The notes: a model not told the origin generated them from the letters alone. A stretch of 64,000 bases of DNA from an uncultured bacterium (GCA_905214465.1 CAJMMD010000003.1:53530-117529), one strand, 5' to 3'. Counted from the first letter of the stretch, positions 43,532 through 52,780 are shown. Translations and numbers: made by a program.

Positions 43532-46500
43532 TTACGCCTCCTTCTTGGTCGAAGCAACAGAGCTGGCGGCGGCGGGCACAGCACCAGCGACACCACCCGC
43601 CACATCGAAGCGAGCGACATCCGCGGCGCTCGCGCGACCGGTCACAATGTCAAACGCCAGCTCCTCGGCCTGCGCATGCGTCTTGCCGACGGCCTCGGCG
43701 GCGGCGACAATCGCCAGCACGCGCTCATACTCGGTCGGAATGACCTTCACAAAGTGCTTACTCATCGTCTCAAAGCTGTAGAGCAGCTTAATGCCGCGTG
43801 GACTCTGTGTCGCGTCCACGTGCTCCTGGATGAGCTCGCGAATCTGCGCCAGCTCGACGGCCGTCGGGGCCTTAAGCTCGACGCTCTCGTGGTTCACGCG
43901 GGCGTCGAGCGTGCCGTATTGGTCAAAGACATAGGCCACGCCACCCGTCATACCGGCGGCGAAGTTCTGCCCGACCTCACCCAGGATGAGCGCCAGACCG
44001 CCCGTCATGTACTCGCAGCCATGGTTGCCGCAGCCCTCGACCACCACGGTGGCACCGGAGTTGCGTACGCCAAAGCGCTGGCCCGCCAGACCGTTAATGA
44101 AGCCGCGGCCGCTCGTAGCGCCAAAGAACGCAACGTTGCCCACAATGATGTTCTCGTCGAACTTGTAGGTCGCATGCGGGTTGGGGCGCACAGACACCTC
44201 GCCGCCCGAAAGGCCCTTGCCAAAGTAGTCGTTGGCGTCACCGCACACGTTGAGCGTAATGCCGCGCGGCAGGAAGGCGCCAAAGCTCTGACCGGCCGAA
44301 CCATCGCAATCGATGGTGATGGAGCCGGCGGGCAGGCCCTCGGGATGAGCCTTGGTCACCGCGTTGCCCAGGATGGTGCCCACGCAGCGGTTGACGTTGG
44401 CGATATCGGCGCGGAAACGAATCGGACGCAGGTGCGCACGGGCATCGGCCGTATAGGGCACGAACAACGTGGAGTCGAGCGTCTTGTCGAGCTCGCTGTC
44501 GGCAGCCATCTGCGGCAGGAAGTGACGACCGTCGGCACCCGGGATATGGGCACCAAACTCGCAGGTCGCGCTCGCCAGCACGGGCGACAGATCGAGCAGG
44601 TTGGCCTTGCGGTTGCCCGGGACCTCGATCTGGCGCAAGCACTCGGGGTGGCCGACCATCTCGTCGACGGTGCGGAAACCCAGGCTCGCCATAACCTCGC
44701 GCAGCTGCTCGGCCACAAAGAGCATAAAGTGCTCAACGTGCTCGGGCTTACCGCGGAAGCCGTGACGCAGGCGGCAGTTTTGCGTGGCGATGCCGGCCGG
44801 GCAGGTATCCTGCTGACAGTCACGCTGCATGAGGCAACCCATGGAGATGAGCGGCATGGTCGCAAAGCCAAACTCCTCGGCGCCCAGCAAGCAGGCGACG
44901 GCGACATCGGTGCCGTCCATGAGCTTGCCGTCGGCCTCGAGCACCACGCGCGAGCGCAGGCCGTTTTGCAGCAGCGTCTGTTGAGCCTCGGCAAGACCGA
45001 GCTCCAGCGGCAGACCGGCGTGCCAGATAGAGTCGCGCGCAGCGGCACCCGAGCCGCCGTTGTGGCCGCTGATCAAGATCTTGTCGGCAGCACCCTTGGC
45101 CACGCCGGTGGCGATGGTGCCGACGCCCGCCTCACTGACCAGCTTGACCGACACGCGCGCGCCGGGGTTGGCGTTCTTAAGGTCAAAGATCAGCTCTGCC
45201 AGGTCCTCGATGGAGTAGATGTCGTGGTGCGGCGGAGGCGAGATCAGGCCGATGCCGGGAGTGGACTGACGGACCTCGGCAATCCAAGGGTAGACCTTCT
45301 TGCCGGGCAGGTGGCCGCCCTCGCCGGGCTTGGCGCCCTGGGCCATCTTAATCTGAATCTCAAAGGCGCTGCACAGATAGCGGCTCGTCACGCCAAAGCG
45401 CGCACTTGCCACCTGCTTGATCGCGGAGTTCTTGGAGTCGCCGTTGGCCAGCGGGGTCTCGCGACGCGGGTCCTCGCCGCCCTCGCCTGAGTTGGAACGG
45501 CCATGCAGACGGTTCATAGCGATAGCCATGCACTCGTGCGCCTCTTTGCTGATGGAGCCGTACGACATGGCGCCGGTGTTAAAGCGGCGGACGATGTTGA
45601 GCGCGGGCTCGACCTCGTCGAGTGCCACCGGGGTGCGGCCGCTGGCATCAAAGTCGAGCAAGTCGCGCAGGCGCACGGCACGGCCGGTACGGTGCAGACG
45701 GGCGCTGTACTCCTTAAAGGTGTCGTAGCTGTCCTCACGGCAGGCGGTCTGCAGCAGGTAGACGGTCTGGGGGTCGATGAGGTGTTCCTCGCCGCCGAGC
45801 GGGCGCCACTTGGTCAGACCCAGCGTAGGCAGCTGATCGGGAGCCGGGCTCTTAAGGATGGCGAGCGCGGCGTCGTAGCGCTCGTTTTGCTCGCGCTCAA
45901 CGTCCTCGACACCCATACCACCCACACGGCTCACCGTGCCGGCGAAGTACGCGTTGACGAACTCCGGCGTAAAGCCCACGGCCTCGAAGATCTGCGCCGA
46001 ATGGTAGCTCTGCACTGTGGAGATGCCCATCTTGGACATGATGGAGACGATGCCGGCGGTCGCAGCCTTGTTGTAGTTGGCGATGCCCTGCTCGGCCGTC
46101 ACGTCCAGGTCGCCGCGTGCCGCCAGATCGCGGATGCACGCATGTGCGTTGTACGGATAGATGCCGCTCGCGGAGTAGCCCACCAGCGCCGCAAAGTCGT
46201 GCGGGGACACGGCGTCGCCACACTCCACCACGATGTCGGCAAAAGTACGCACGCCGGCGCGGATCAGGTGGTTGTGCACGCATCCCACGGCGAGCAGTGA
46301 CGGCACAGGGACCTCGCCCGCCGCAGCACGGTCGCTCAGCACCACGATGTTCACGCCATCGCGGACCGCAGCCTCGACGTCCTCGGCAAGCTGCTTGAGC
46401 CCAGCCTGCAGCGCGCCCTCGCCGGCATCGCGGCGGTAGACGGCACGGAAGCGGCGGGTCTTAAAGCCCACGCGGTCGATGGCGCAGATGCGGTCAAACT

Positions 46501-48229
46501 CCTCCTCGCTCAGCAGCGGACGCTCCAGGCGCACCAGCTGGCAGGCCGTACGGGAATCCTCAAGCAGGTTGCCGTGGTTGCCCAGGTAGAGCGTGGTCGA
46601 AGTTACCATATGCTCACGCAGGGCATCGATCGGAGGATTCGTGACCTGAGCGAACAGCTGATAGAAGTAGTCAAAGAACGAGCGCGTCTTCTTGGACAGG
46701 CAGGCCAGCGGTGCGTCGATGCCCATCGAGGCGAGTGGGGCCTTGCCCTGCTGGGCCATAGGACGCACGACCTCGTCGACGTCATCCCAGTGGTAGCCGA
46801 GCTTGGCCATACGCACGGCGGCGGGCACCTCGGCGTCCTCGGCGGGCGCGGGCGCGGCGGACTCATCGAGCGCGTCGACGGCCAGCGTCTCCTCGGCAAT
46901 CCAGTCGTGGTAGGGCTTCTCCTTGGCATAGCGGGCGCGCAGCTCGTCGTTGTAGATGACGCGGCCGCGGGCAAAATCGACCTCGAGCATCTGGCCCGGT
47001 CCCAGGCAGCCGCTCGTCAGGATGTTCTCGGGGCGCACCTCGATGGTGCCCACTTCGCTTGCCAGCATAAAGCGGCCATCGCGCGTCACGTAGTAGCGGG
47101 CGGGGCGCAAGCCGTTGCGGTCGAGGGCGGCGCCCAGCGTGCGACCGTCGGTAAAGGCGATGGCCGCCGGGCCGTCCCAGGGCTCCATGAGCATGGACTG
47201 GTAGGCGTCGTAGGCGCGGCGCTCCTCGCTCAGACTGTCGTTGTGGTCCCACGGCTCAGGTAGCAGCATGGACGCAGCGCGCGTAAGCGGGCGACCGTTC
47301 ATAACCAAAAACTCAAGCACGTTGTCCAAAATCGCCGAGTCGGAACCCTCGCGGTTGATGATGGGCATCACGCGCTCAAGATCGTGCTGCAGCACGGGGC
47401 TGTACAGGTTGGGCTCGCGGGCGCGAATCCAGTTGACGTTGCCCTTGAGGGTGTTGATCTCGCCGTTGTGGATGATAAAACGGTTGGGGTGCGCACGCTC
47501 CCAGCTGGGCGTGGTGTTGGTGGAGTAGCGCGAGTGGACGAGCGCAACGGCCGTCTTGACAGCGGCGTCGTTGAGATCGATGAAGAAGCGGCGCATCTGC
47601 GTGGCGACGAGCATGCCCTTGTACACGATAGTGCGCGAGCTCATGGAGCAGACGTAGAAGATCTTGTCGCGCAGGGCAAACTCGGCGTCGGCCTTCTTCT
47701 CGATAGTGCGACGGCACACGTACAGGCGGCGCTCGAAGGCGTCACCCGCCGGCGTATCGTCGGGGCGGCCCAGAAAGGCTTGCAGAATGGTGGGCATGCA
47801 GGCGCGTGCCGTCTCGCCCAGGTCGTGCGGGTCGACGGGCACCTCGCGCCAAAAGAGCAGCGGCACGCCGGCCTCGGCGCAGCCCTCCTCAAACACGCGA
47901 CGGGCATCCTCTACGCCCTTGTCGTCCTGCGGAAAGAACAGCATGGCCACGCCATAGTCGCCCTCTGCCGGCAGAATCTGGCCGCACTTTTGAGCCTCTT
48001 TGCGAAAAAAGTGATGCGGAACCTGGAACAGGATACCGGCACCGTCGCCGGTGTTCTTCTCGAGTCCCGTGCCGCCGCGGTGCTCCAAGTTGACCAGAAT
48101 GGACAGCGCGTCGTCCAGAATCTGGTGATGGCGCTCACCGTTGATATCGGCAAGTGCGCCGATGCCACATGCATCGTGGTCGAATTCGGGGCGATAAAGG
48201 CCCTGCTGTTGAGCGGAATCTGCCTGCAT
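43532..48229 (-). CDS. gltB: Glutamate synthase large subunit
   Basis: Makes two glutamates from glutamine and 2-oxoglutarate. The 1565-residue protein begins with a class II glutamine amidotransferase domain; the nucleophile Cys 21 is in FDHDACGIGALADI, so some 20 residues precede it and may be a cleaved propeptide. A central linking domain (GYSASGIYPYNAH) and the FMN/3Fe-4S synthase domain follow: GEGGEDPRRE, SAFEIQIKMAQGAKPGEGGHLPG, ISGHNGGSGAA, and Cys cluster CLMQRDCQQDTCPAGIATQ. The GXXGXXXG-rich beta-helix (GGLAGQRFGVRNSGATVVVEGCGNHG) closes it. Length normal (about 1,500). Start ATG has GGGAGG. Confidence 0.96.
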   Translation of the reverse strand: MQADSAQQQGLYRPEFDHDACGIGALADINGERHHQILDDALSILVNLEHRGGTGLEKNTGDGAGILFQVPHHFFRKEAQKCGQILPAEGDYGVAMLFFPQDDKGVEDARRVFEEGCAEAGVPLLFWREVPVDPHDLGETARACMPTILQAFLGRPDDTPAGDAFERRLYVCRRTIEKKADAEFALRDKIFYVCSMSSRTIVYKGMLVATQMRRFFIDLNDAAVKTAVALVHSRYSTNTTPSWERAHPNRFIIHNGEINTLKGNVNWIRAREPNLYSPVLQHDLERVMPIINREGSDSAILDNVLEFLVMNGRPLTRAASMLLPEPWDHNDSLSEERRAYDAYQSMLMEPWDGPAAIAFTDGRTLGAALDRNGLRPARYYVTRDGRFMLASEVGTIEVRPENILTSGCLGPGQMLEVDFARGRVIYNDELRARYAKEKPYHDWIAEETLAVDALDESAAPAPAEDAEVPAAVRMAKLGYHWDDVDEVVRPMAQQGKAPLASMGIDAPLACLSKKTRSFFDYFYQLFAQVTNPPIDALREHMVTSTTLYLGNHGNLLEDSRTACQLVRLERPLLSEEEFDRICAIDRVGFKTRRFRAVYRRDAGEGALQAGLKQLAEDVEAAVRDGVNIVVLSDRAAAGEVPVPSLLAVGCVHNHLIRAGVRTFADIVVECGDAVSPHDFAALVGYSASGIYPYNAHACIRDLAARGDLDVTAEQGIANYNKAATAGIVSIMSKMGISTVQSYHSAQIFEAVGFTPEFVNAYFAGTVSRVGGMGVEDVEREQNERYDAALAILKSPAPDQLPTLGLTKWRPLGGEEHLIDPQTVYLLQTACREDSYDTFKEYSARLHRTGRAVRLRDLLDFDASGRTPVALDEVEPALNIVRRFNTGAMSYGSISKEAHECMAIAMNRLHGRSNSGEGGEDPRRETPLANGDSKNSAIKQVASARFGVTSRYLCSAFEIQIKMAQGAKPGEGGHLPGKKVYPWIAEVRQSTPGIGLISPPPHHDIYSIEDLAELIFDLKNANPGARVSVKLVSEAGVGTIATGVAKGAADKILISGHNGGSGAAARDSIWHAGLPLELGLAEAQQTLLQNGLRSRVVLEADGKLMDGTDVAVACLLGAEEFGFATMPLISMGCLMQRDCQQDTCPAGIATQNCRLRHGFRGKPEHVEHFMLFVAEQLREVMASLGFRTVDEMVGHPECLRQIEVPGNRKANLLDLSPVLASATCEFGAHIPGADGRHFLPQMAADSELDKTLDSTLFVPYTADARAHLRPIRFRADIANVNRCVGTILGNAVTKAHPEGLPAGSITIDCDGSAGQSFGAFLPRGITLNVCGDANDYFGKGLSGGEVSVRPNPHATYKFDENIIVGNVAFFGATSGRGFINGLAGQRFGVRNSGATVVVEGCGNHGCEYMTGGLALILGEVGQNFAAGMTGGVAYVFDQYGTLDARVNHESVELKAPTAVELAQIRELIQEHVDATQSPRGIKLLYSFETMSKHFVKVIPTEYERVLAIVAAAEAVGKTHAQAEELAFDIVTGRASAADVARFDVAGGVAGAVPAAASSVASTKKEA

Positions 48230-48363
48230 CGCGATCCTCCCCTAGAAATATGACAGTCAGTTGAATAGGCATACTAGGAGCATCGCCGGTCCGCTGTGTT
48301 TCCCACCCGTTTCGAAACAATCGCGTAACGCACGCGGGACATCTACGTCTTGCCATCAAACGC

Positions 48364-48416
48364 GTACATCAGCCTCCAAACATGTCAAAAAACGACATCT
48401 TTGGAGGCTGACGTAC
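48364..48416. repeat. 53-bp palindrome upstream of the Nramp gene
   Basis: GTAC-TCAGCCTCCAAA-ATGTC and its inverse with two single mismatches and an A-rich 7-base loop. It lies in the 326-base gap between gltB and the Nramp gene. The rest of the gap holds the candidate operator. Confidence 0.8.
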
Positions 48417-48496
48417 ACCTTTTGGAGCAGAACAGCATGTCCCCAATGCACCAACCAATCCCCGCTGGACCAATATTTTGTTAGTCTTGGTTAACT

Positions 48497-48509
48497 TTTT
48501 AGCCTAAAA
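48497..48509 (+). promoter_or_regulatory. Candidate DtxR/MntR-type operator
   Basis: TTTTAGCCTAAAA is a 13-base palindrome 47 bases before the start codon, resembling the TTAGGCTAA core of DtxR-family (Mn/Fe) regulator sites. No mntR gene is in the window. Confidence 0.5.
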
Positions 48510-48555
48510 CGGGTATCCTTTGCGGCGTCAAGCAAACGGCACGCAGGAGCGCACC

Positions 48556-49812
48556 ATGATCAACCATCTCAAACATCATTTTGGCTCCCGACGCACTGGT
48601 GGTCACGGAGGCCTAGACATTGCGCGGCATATCGGCCCTGGGCTGCTCGTGACCGTCGGCTTTATCGATCCGGGCAACTGGGCCTCCAATATGGCCGCGG
48701 GCTCGCAGTTTGGCTACGCGCTGCTGTGGATCGTCACGCTGTCCACGATTATGCTCATTGTGCTGCAGCACAACGCGGCACACCTGGGTATCGCCACGGG
48801 CGCCTGTCTTGCCGAGGCCACGACACGTTACCTCCCCCACTTCGTTGGGCGCACGGTACTCGCCAGTGCCTATCTCGCGACCATCGCCACCGCCATGGCC
48901 GAAGTCCTGGGCGGTGCGATCGCGCTCCAGATGCTCTTTGGGCTGCCCGTGCGCGCGGGCTGCGTCATCGTGGCGGCAGTATCGATGGCGATGCTCATGA
49001 CGAGCTCCTACAAGCGCGCCGAGCGATGGATTATCGCCTTCGTAGGCGTGGTAGGACTCTCGTTTTTGGCCGAGCTTGCACTGGTCAAGGTCGACTGGCC
49101 GCAGGCCGCCGCAAGCTGGATCACACCCAGTATGCCCAGCGGCTCGGCCGCGATTATCGTGAGTGTCCTGGGCGCGGTCGTTATGCCCCACAACCTCTTC
49201 CTGCACTCCGAGGTCATCCAATCCATGCACTTCGAAGGCCAAGGCGAGAAAGTTATCGAAGAGCGTCTACGCTACGAGCTCTTCGACACGCTCTTTTCGA
49301 TGGGCGTGGGCTGGGCAATCAACTCGGCCATGGTCATCCTGGCCGCAACGACCTTCTTTGCGCACGGCATTGTCGTAGACGACCTCGCCGTCGCAGCGGC
49401 CACGCTCTCCCCCATCTTAGGCCCGGCGAGCTCGACCATCTTTGCGGTAGCGCTGCTGTTCGCGGGTCTCTCGAGTAGCGTGACAGCGGGCATGGCGGCG
49501 GGCACCATCACCGCGGGCATGTTCGACGAGGAATACGACATCCACGACCGGCACTCATCGATTGGAGTGGCGGTCTGTTTCGTCGGCGCAGTGCCGGCGT
49601 GCCTGATCGTCCCGAATCCTTTTGAGGGTCTCATCTGGAGTCAGGCACTGCTGTCGCTTCAGCTGCCGATTACGGTCTTTGTGCTCATACGACTCACCAG
49701 TTCGTCCCGCGTCATGGGCAAATACGCCAACTCGCACCCACTTAACGCGTTGCTCGTAGGGATCGGTGCCGTCGTGACGATTCTCGATGTCGTGTTGTTG
49801 ACAGGGATGTAA
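48556..49812 (+). CDS. mntH: Nramp family divalent metal transporter
   Basis: Proton-coupled Mn2+ (or Fe2+) importer in the cytoplasmic membrane, 418 residues, about 11 membrane segments. The metal site is intact: DPGN in GFIDPGNWASNMAAG (D38, N41) and the second half MPHNLFLHSEV near residue 213, which lacks a Met in the classical A-x-x-M position as far as I can see (helix 6 reads AAIIVSVLGAVVMPHN, so the M before PHN is the ligand). Start ATG 48556 has AGGAG upstream. The operator-like site upstream fits metal repression. Monocistronic; cluster D follows it. Confidence 0.88.
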   Translation: MINHLKHHFGSRRTGGHGGLDIARHIGPGLLVTVGFIDPGNWASNMAAGSQFGYALLWIVTLSTIMLIVLQHNAAHLGIATGACLAEATTRYLPHFVGRTVLASAYLATIATAMAEVLGGAIALQMLFGLPVRAGCVIVAAVSMAMLMTSSYKRAERWIIAFVGVVGLSFLAELALVKVDWPQAAASWITPSMPSGSAAIIVSVLGAVVMPHNLFLHSEVIQSMHFEGQGEKVIEERLRYELFDTLFSMGVGWAINSAMVILAATTFFAHGIVVDDLAVAAATLSPILGPASSTIFAVALLFAGLSSSVTAGMAAGTITAGMFDEEYDIHDRHSSIGVAVCFVGAVPACLIVPNPFEGLIWSQALLSLQLPITVFVLIRLTSSSRVMGKYANSHPLNALLVGIGAVVTILDVVLLTGM

Positions 49813-49839
49813 TGGGACGGGGTACCTACCCAGGCAAAC

Positions 49840-49976
49840 GTCTCAATCTGTAACATCTAGACCCGCTTTTGATATCTAGATGTTACAGATTGAGATCTTC
49901 TGCCGGACGGTTTTGGTTTGTCTCGATATGTAACAAGTGGGCCCAATTTCCACCGTTAGATGTTACAGATTGAGAC
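49840..49976. repeat. 57-bp palindrome cluster D (2 units)
   Basis: Units at 49840-49896 and 49920-49976, start to start 80 bases. It follows the Nramp gene by 27 bases. With the rubredoxin terminator and a TGATCC element it accounts for the 307-base gap 49813-50119. Confidence 0.93.
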
Positions 49977-50024
49977 AAAAGGTCGGCCGGACTCACAACA
50001 GACAGGATCGGCCAACAGCAACCG

Positions 50025-50050
50025 TGATCCCTTGGGGGCGGAGGAAAAGG
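50025..50050. repeat. TGATCC...GGATCA short element, copy 3
   Basis: TGATCCCTTGGGGGCGGAGG, then AAAAGG. It directly follows the rubredoxin terminator on the minus strand and supplies its T run. Confidence 0.7.
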
Positions 50051-50080
50051 GCCCCGGCCGAGAATTCGACCGAGGCCCTT
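50047..50080 (-). terminator. Rho-independent terminator of the rubredoxin gene
   Basis: AAGGGCC and GGCCCTT with inner CGG/CCG pairs, followed on the minus strand by TTTTCC, 40 bases after the rubredoxin stop. Confidence 0.75.
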
Positions 50081-50119
50081 GGACAGAGCTATGTTCGGCT
50101 TTCGCCGTGTGTCTGCGAG

Positions 50120-50263
50120 CTACTCCTCGACGAGCTCAAACTGATCGGGACCGACGCCACACACCGGGCACACATAATCCTCGGGCAGCTCGGGCGTATC
50201 GACCTCAACCTCGTAACCGCAAACGACGCACACGAACTTATACGTCTTCTTCTCCTCAGCCAT
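50120..50263 (-). CDS. Rubredoxin
   Basis: A 47-residue mononuclear iron electron carrier, too short for most gene finders. The two iron loops are [10 protein letters not shown] (C-x2-C near residues 12-15) and [13 protein letters not shown] (C-x2-C near 32-35), all four Cys present; the spacing is that of short rubredoxin domains. Start ATG 50263 has GAGGAGA upstream with 5-base spacing. It lies 89 bases downstream of a flavin reductase gene on the same strand. In some anaerobes the same two domains are fused as an NADH:rubredoxin-type protein in O2 and NO defence, so the pair probably acts together. Confidence 0.93.
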   Translation of the reverse strand: MAEEKKTYKFVCVVCGYEVEVDTPELPEDYVCPVCGVGPDQFELVEE

Positions 50264-50352
50264 GATGTTCTCCTCTCAAACGCGACTGGTGATGTACTTC
50301 ATTTATCAGTATAGATTCTCAATAATATAATGCAAGTATTTTTAAAACATTT

Positions 50353-50856
50353 CTAGCCTTGATACGAGGACGCCTTCGGAGGCGTCTTGCCCTTCAGGAC
50401 CTTATGGTAGTAATCGTAGGTGAGCGGCGTCTCGTCACTCAAGCGCTCGGCATCCTCGACCTCGCCGATAAACAGTAGATGCGTGCCAACATCCACAGTG
50501 TCGATCAAATGGCAGCTAAACAGGGCCGCCGCGTGCTCGGGCACATAGGGCATGCCCAGAGCCGTCTCGCGGGTCTCGTATTTGGCAAACTTGTCATAAT
50601 CGCTGCTGGTGCGGAACCCAAAGTTACCGATGTAGAGCATATCGGCGGTCTGATCGATCACGGTCAGCGCGAACGCTTTGGCCGAAGCGATGACGCCCGA
50701 GGTGACGTTGTCCTTGTTCACGGCAACCGAAATGCGCGGCGGCATGGACGTCACCTGCACCGCAGTGTTGATGACGCAGCCGGCGCGCAGCCCGTCTGCC
50801 GCGGCGCTCACCACGTACAGACCGCTCGGCATGGTAAAGAACGCAGTTTTGTCCAT
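50353..50856 (-). CDS. Flavin reductase family protein
   Basis: A 167-residue FMN-binding split-barrel protein. Seen: FFTMPSGLYVVSAAADGLRAGCVINTAVQVTSMPPRISVAVNK (flavin site with the T-A-x-x-Q-V-T-S signature) and FALTVIDQTAD. This matches the flavin reductase-like domain of high-molecular-weight rubredoxin. It lacks the rubredoxin tail, which is encoded separately 89 bases downstream. Start ATG 50856 follows GGGGAG; a longer open frame to 51045 crosses the upstream palindrome. Likely in one transcript with the rubredoxin gene. Confidence 0.87.
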   Translation of the reverse strand: MDKTAFFTMPSGLYVVSAAADGLRAGCVINTAVQVTSMPPRISVAVNKDNVTSGVIASAKAFALTVIDQTADMLYIGNFGFRTSSDYDKFAKYETRETALGMPYVPEHAAALFSCHLIDTVDVGTHLLFIGEVEDAERLSDETPLTYDYYHKVLKGKTPPKASSYQG

Positions 50857-50985
50857 AACAATCACTCCCCTAACGCGGGTTGGAACCTCATGGATGTATG
50901 TACCCACAAAAAAGGCGGCGCCCACAACGGACACCACCTTTGAGACATATGTGTCAAAACAGTATAAGCAAGATGAGACCCCCGC

Positions 50986-51053
50986 AGTTGCGGTGAAATA
51001 AGGACTGAATAGCCCCTCAAACAGGCAAAACAGTCCGTATTCCACCGCAACTT
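50986..51053. repeat. Palindrome family 'GTTGCGGTGAAATA', copy 2
   Basis: AGTTGCGGTGAAATAAGGAC and an imperfect inverse (51031-51053). It matches the element at 10296-10366 but its arms have diverged. It lies between smpB and the flavin reductase gene. Confidence 0.85.
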
Positions 51054-51064
51054 ATACAGAACGC

Positions 51065-51535
51065 CTAGCGATTGCGCTCCTTGAGGGCGCGGTCGATCTC
51101 GCGCTGGACATCGCGCTTGGCCATATCCTCGCGCTTGTCGTAAAGCTTCTTGCCGCGGCCTAGGCCCAGCAGCAGCTTTACGCGGCCGTCGGTATTAAAG
51201 TAGAGCTCCAGCGGCACCAGCGCATAGCCGCGGTTGCGAAGTTTGCCGTCAAGAAAGTCGATCTCCTTGCGGTGCAGCAGCAGACGGCGCCGACGGTCGG
51301 GATCGCGATTCCACACGCCACCATGGCTATAAGGGTGGATATGCAGGCCGACGAGCCAGCACTCCCCACCACGAATCAGTGCGAAGGTATCGGTAATCTG
51401 GCACGCGCGCTCGCGAATCGACTTGACCTCGGTACCGCTCAGCTCAATACCGCACTCAAACGTCTCATCGATAAAGTACTCGTGATGTGCCGAGCGATTC
51501 TTGGAAATGAGCTTGCGCTCGCGCTTACTGGGCAT
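51065..51535 (-). CDS. smpB: SsrA-binding protein SmpB
   Basis: Binds tmRNA for ribosome rescue (trans-translation). The 156-residue protein shows the family pattern: NRSAHHEYFIDETFECGIELSGTEVKSIRE, then LHIHPYSHGG and a basic LLLHRKEI..L.G, with the Lys/Arg-rich C-terminal tail (GKKLYDKREDMAKRDVQREIDRALK). Length is normal. Its ATG overlaps the end of the upstream TPR gene by 11 bases, so they are coupled. I looked for tmRNA (ssrA) next to it and did not find it. Confidence 0.96.
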   Translation of the reverse strand: MPSKRERKLISKNRSAHHEYFIDETFECGIELSGTEVKSIRERACQITDTFALIRGGECWLVGLHIHPYSHGGVWNRDPDRRRRLLLHRKEIDFLDGKLRNRGYALVPLELYFNTDGRVKLLLGLGRGKKLYDKREDMAKRDVQREIDRALKERNR

Positions 51536-52442
51536 CGCCGGCCTCCTTGGCGCCATCGGCGTTTGAGCCCGCAGCCTCGCGCTTTGCCCTGCGCTCGGCA
51601 TTAAGCTCGGCATCGCTCTCGCGCACCAGCTTGATAATCGCCGCGCATGCCTCCTCGCCCACCAGGTCGCGGGCACGGACCGTCAGGCGCGTCGCCTCCT
51701 GCTTGTCGCCGTCGCTTGCAGCATCGGTCGCGCACATGATCAGGCAGATGGCGATCTCGGCCGAAGGCGAGGTCGGCACGCCCTGCAGGGCGAGCTCACC
51801 CATCACATGGTCGTCACTCTCGTCCGCGGCATCCGGATAGGTGGTATGGATCTTGTTGAGCAGGCGCGTCGTATGCGCATCATTGGGCGCCAGGCGCAGC
51901 GCCAGACGCGCGCAGCCCACGGCAGCCGAAATGTTCTCGGCCTCGGGCTCCAAGAAGTACTGACCCAAGTTGGTGTAGGCGCGTGCGGCGCACTTACCGT
52001 CGCTCGCGCGCTCCAGCACCGAGAACGAGAGCGATGCCCACTCCTGCTTGTCCTCGAGCGCGCGGAACAGCTCGGCCAAGTCCAAGCGATAGTTGCAGTT
52101 CATGGGATCCCAACGCACGGCCTGCATCAGGGCATTCCGAGCACTCACATAATCCTGCTGGCGAATGTAGGCATACGCCATGTCGGAATACAGGCGATCA
52201 AAGGGCACCTCGACCTGAACCAGCTCGCGCGGATCCTTTTCCACGCGGCGGTAGGCCAGACGCTCAAACTTGCTGTCGAAGCTAAAGTACTGGCGCTTCT
52301 CCTCCGTCTTGCATTCAGCGTCGATATACTCCTCGGCAAGCTCCACCAGACGCTCCAGCAGCGGCGTCGCCGTAGCCAGGTCGCCCTGCGCCAGATAGTT
52401 CTCGGCATACGTGATGTCTTCCAAGCTGATAGGCAGGTCCAT
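51525..52442 (-). CDS. TPR-like repeat protein
   Basis: A 305-residue soluble protein made mostly of helix pairs. Tetratricopeptide-like units are visible at about residues 10-45 (ENYLAQGDLATATPLLERLVELAEEYI), 80-115 (DMAYAYIRQQDYVSARNALMQAVRWDP) and 140-185 (ARAYTNLGQYFL...CARLALRLAPND). The tail is Ala/Glu-rich. No enzyme domain. Probably a scaffold protein. Start ATG 52442 has GAGGAG upstream. It precedes smpB with a coupled overlap and lies just after the tRNA pair terminator. Confidence 0.75.
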   Translation of the reverse strand: MDLPISLEDITYAENYLAQGDLATATPLLERLVELAEEYIDAECKTEEKRQYFSFDSKFERLAYRRVEKDPRELVQVEVPFDRLYSDMAYAYIRQQDYVSARNALMQAVRWDPMNCNYRLDLAELFRALEDKQEWASLSFSVLERASDGKCAARAYTNLGQYFLEPEAENISAAVGCARLALRLAPNDAHTTRLLNKIHTTYPDAADESDDHVMGELALQGVPTSPSAEIAICLIMCATDAASDGDKQEATRLTVRARDLVGEEACAAIIKLVRESDAELNAERRAKREAAGSNADGAKEAGDAQ

Positions 52443-52501
52443 GACAACTCCTCGGTCCGGGCGGCAGACTCAACGCGCGCCTTAAATATCGGTCAATACA
52501 C

Positions 52502-52530
52502 AAAACCCGGGTCTCTTACGAGGCCCGGGC
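52502..52530 (-). terminator. Terminator of the tRNA-Gln/tRNA-Glu transcript
   Basis: CCCGGGTCTC and GAGGCCCGGG form a 10-bp stem around TTAC, followed on the minus strand by TTTTG, 10 bases after tRNA-Glu. Confidence 0.85.
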
Positions 52531-52539
52531 GTTCAATTT

Positions 52540-52616
52540 TGGTAGCCCGTACCAGATTCGAACTGGTGATCTCCGCCTTGAGAGGGCGGCGTCCTAAACC
52601 GCTAGACGAACGGGCC
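52540..52616 (-). tRNA. tRNA-Glu (anticodon CTC)
   Basis: Cloverleaf read by eye: acceptor GGCCCGT/ACGGGCT with a G-U first pair, anticodon stem CCGCC/GGCGG around CTCTCAA, T arm with GTTCGAATC, CCA encoded. Second in a transcript after tRNA-Gln. Confidence 0.95.
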
Positions 52617-52633
52617 ATATGTAGCAAATGCAA

Positions 52634-52707
52634 TGGCTGGGATGGAGGGAGTCGAACCCCCATTGACGGAACCAGAATCCGCTGTCCTGCCATTAGACGA
52701 CATCCCA
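52634..52707 (-). tRNA. tRNA-Gln (anticodon CTG)
   Basis: Acceptor TGGGATG/CATCCCA, anticodon stem GCGGA/TCCGT around TTCTGGT, T loop TTCGACT, CCA encoded. 17 bases upstream of tRNA-Glu. Confidence 0.95.
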
Positions 52708-52751
52708 ATGACTGCATCGCTGCGCTCGGCTGTGCCTTTGCGCAAGAAAGA

Positions 52752-52780
52752 AATATACGGGAAGTTCGGCCGTGACGCAA
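52752..52780 (-). promoter_or_regulatory. Promoter of the tRNA pair
   Basis: On the minus strand TTGCGT (-35), a 17-base spacer and TATATT (-10), 45 bases before the tRNA-Gln start. Confidence 0.75.

Noticed and set aside
50941..51064. A tmRNA (ssrA) gene next to smpB
   Set aside because: The gap downstream of smpB holds only a palindromic repeat; no tRNA-Ala-like ends or tag frame are seen.
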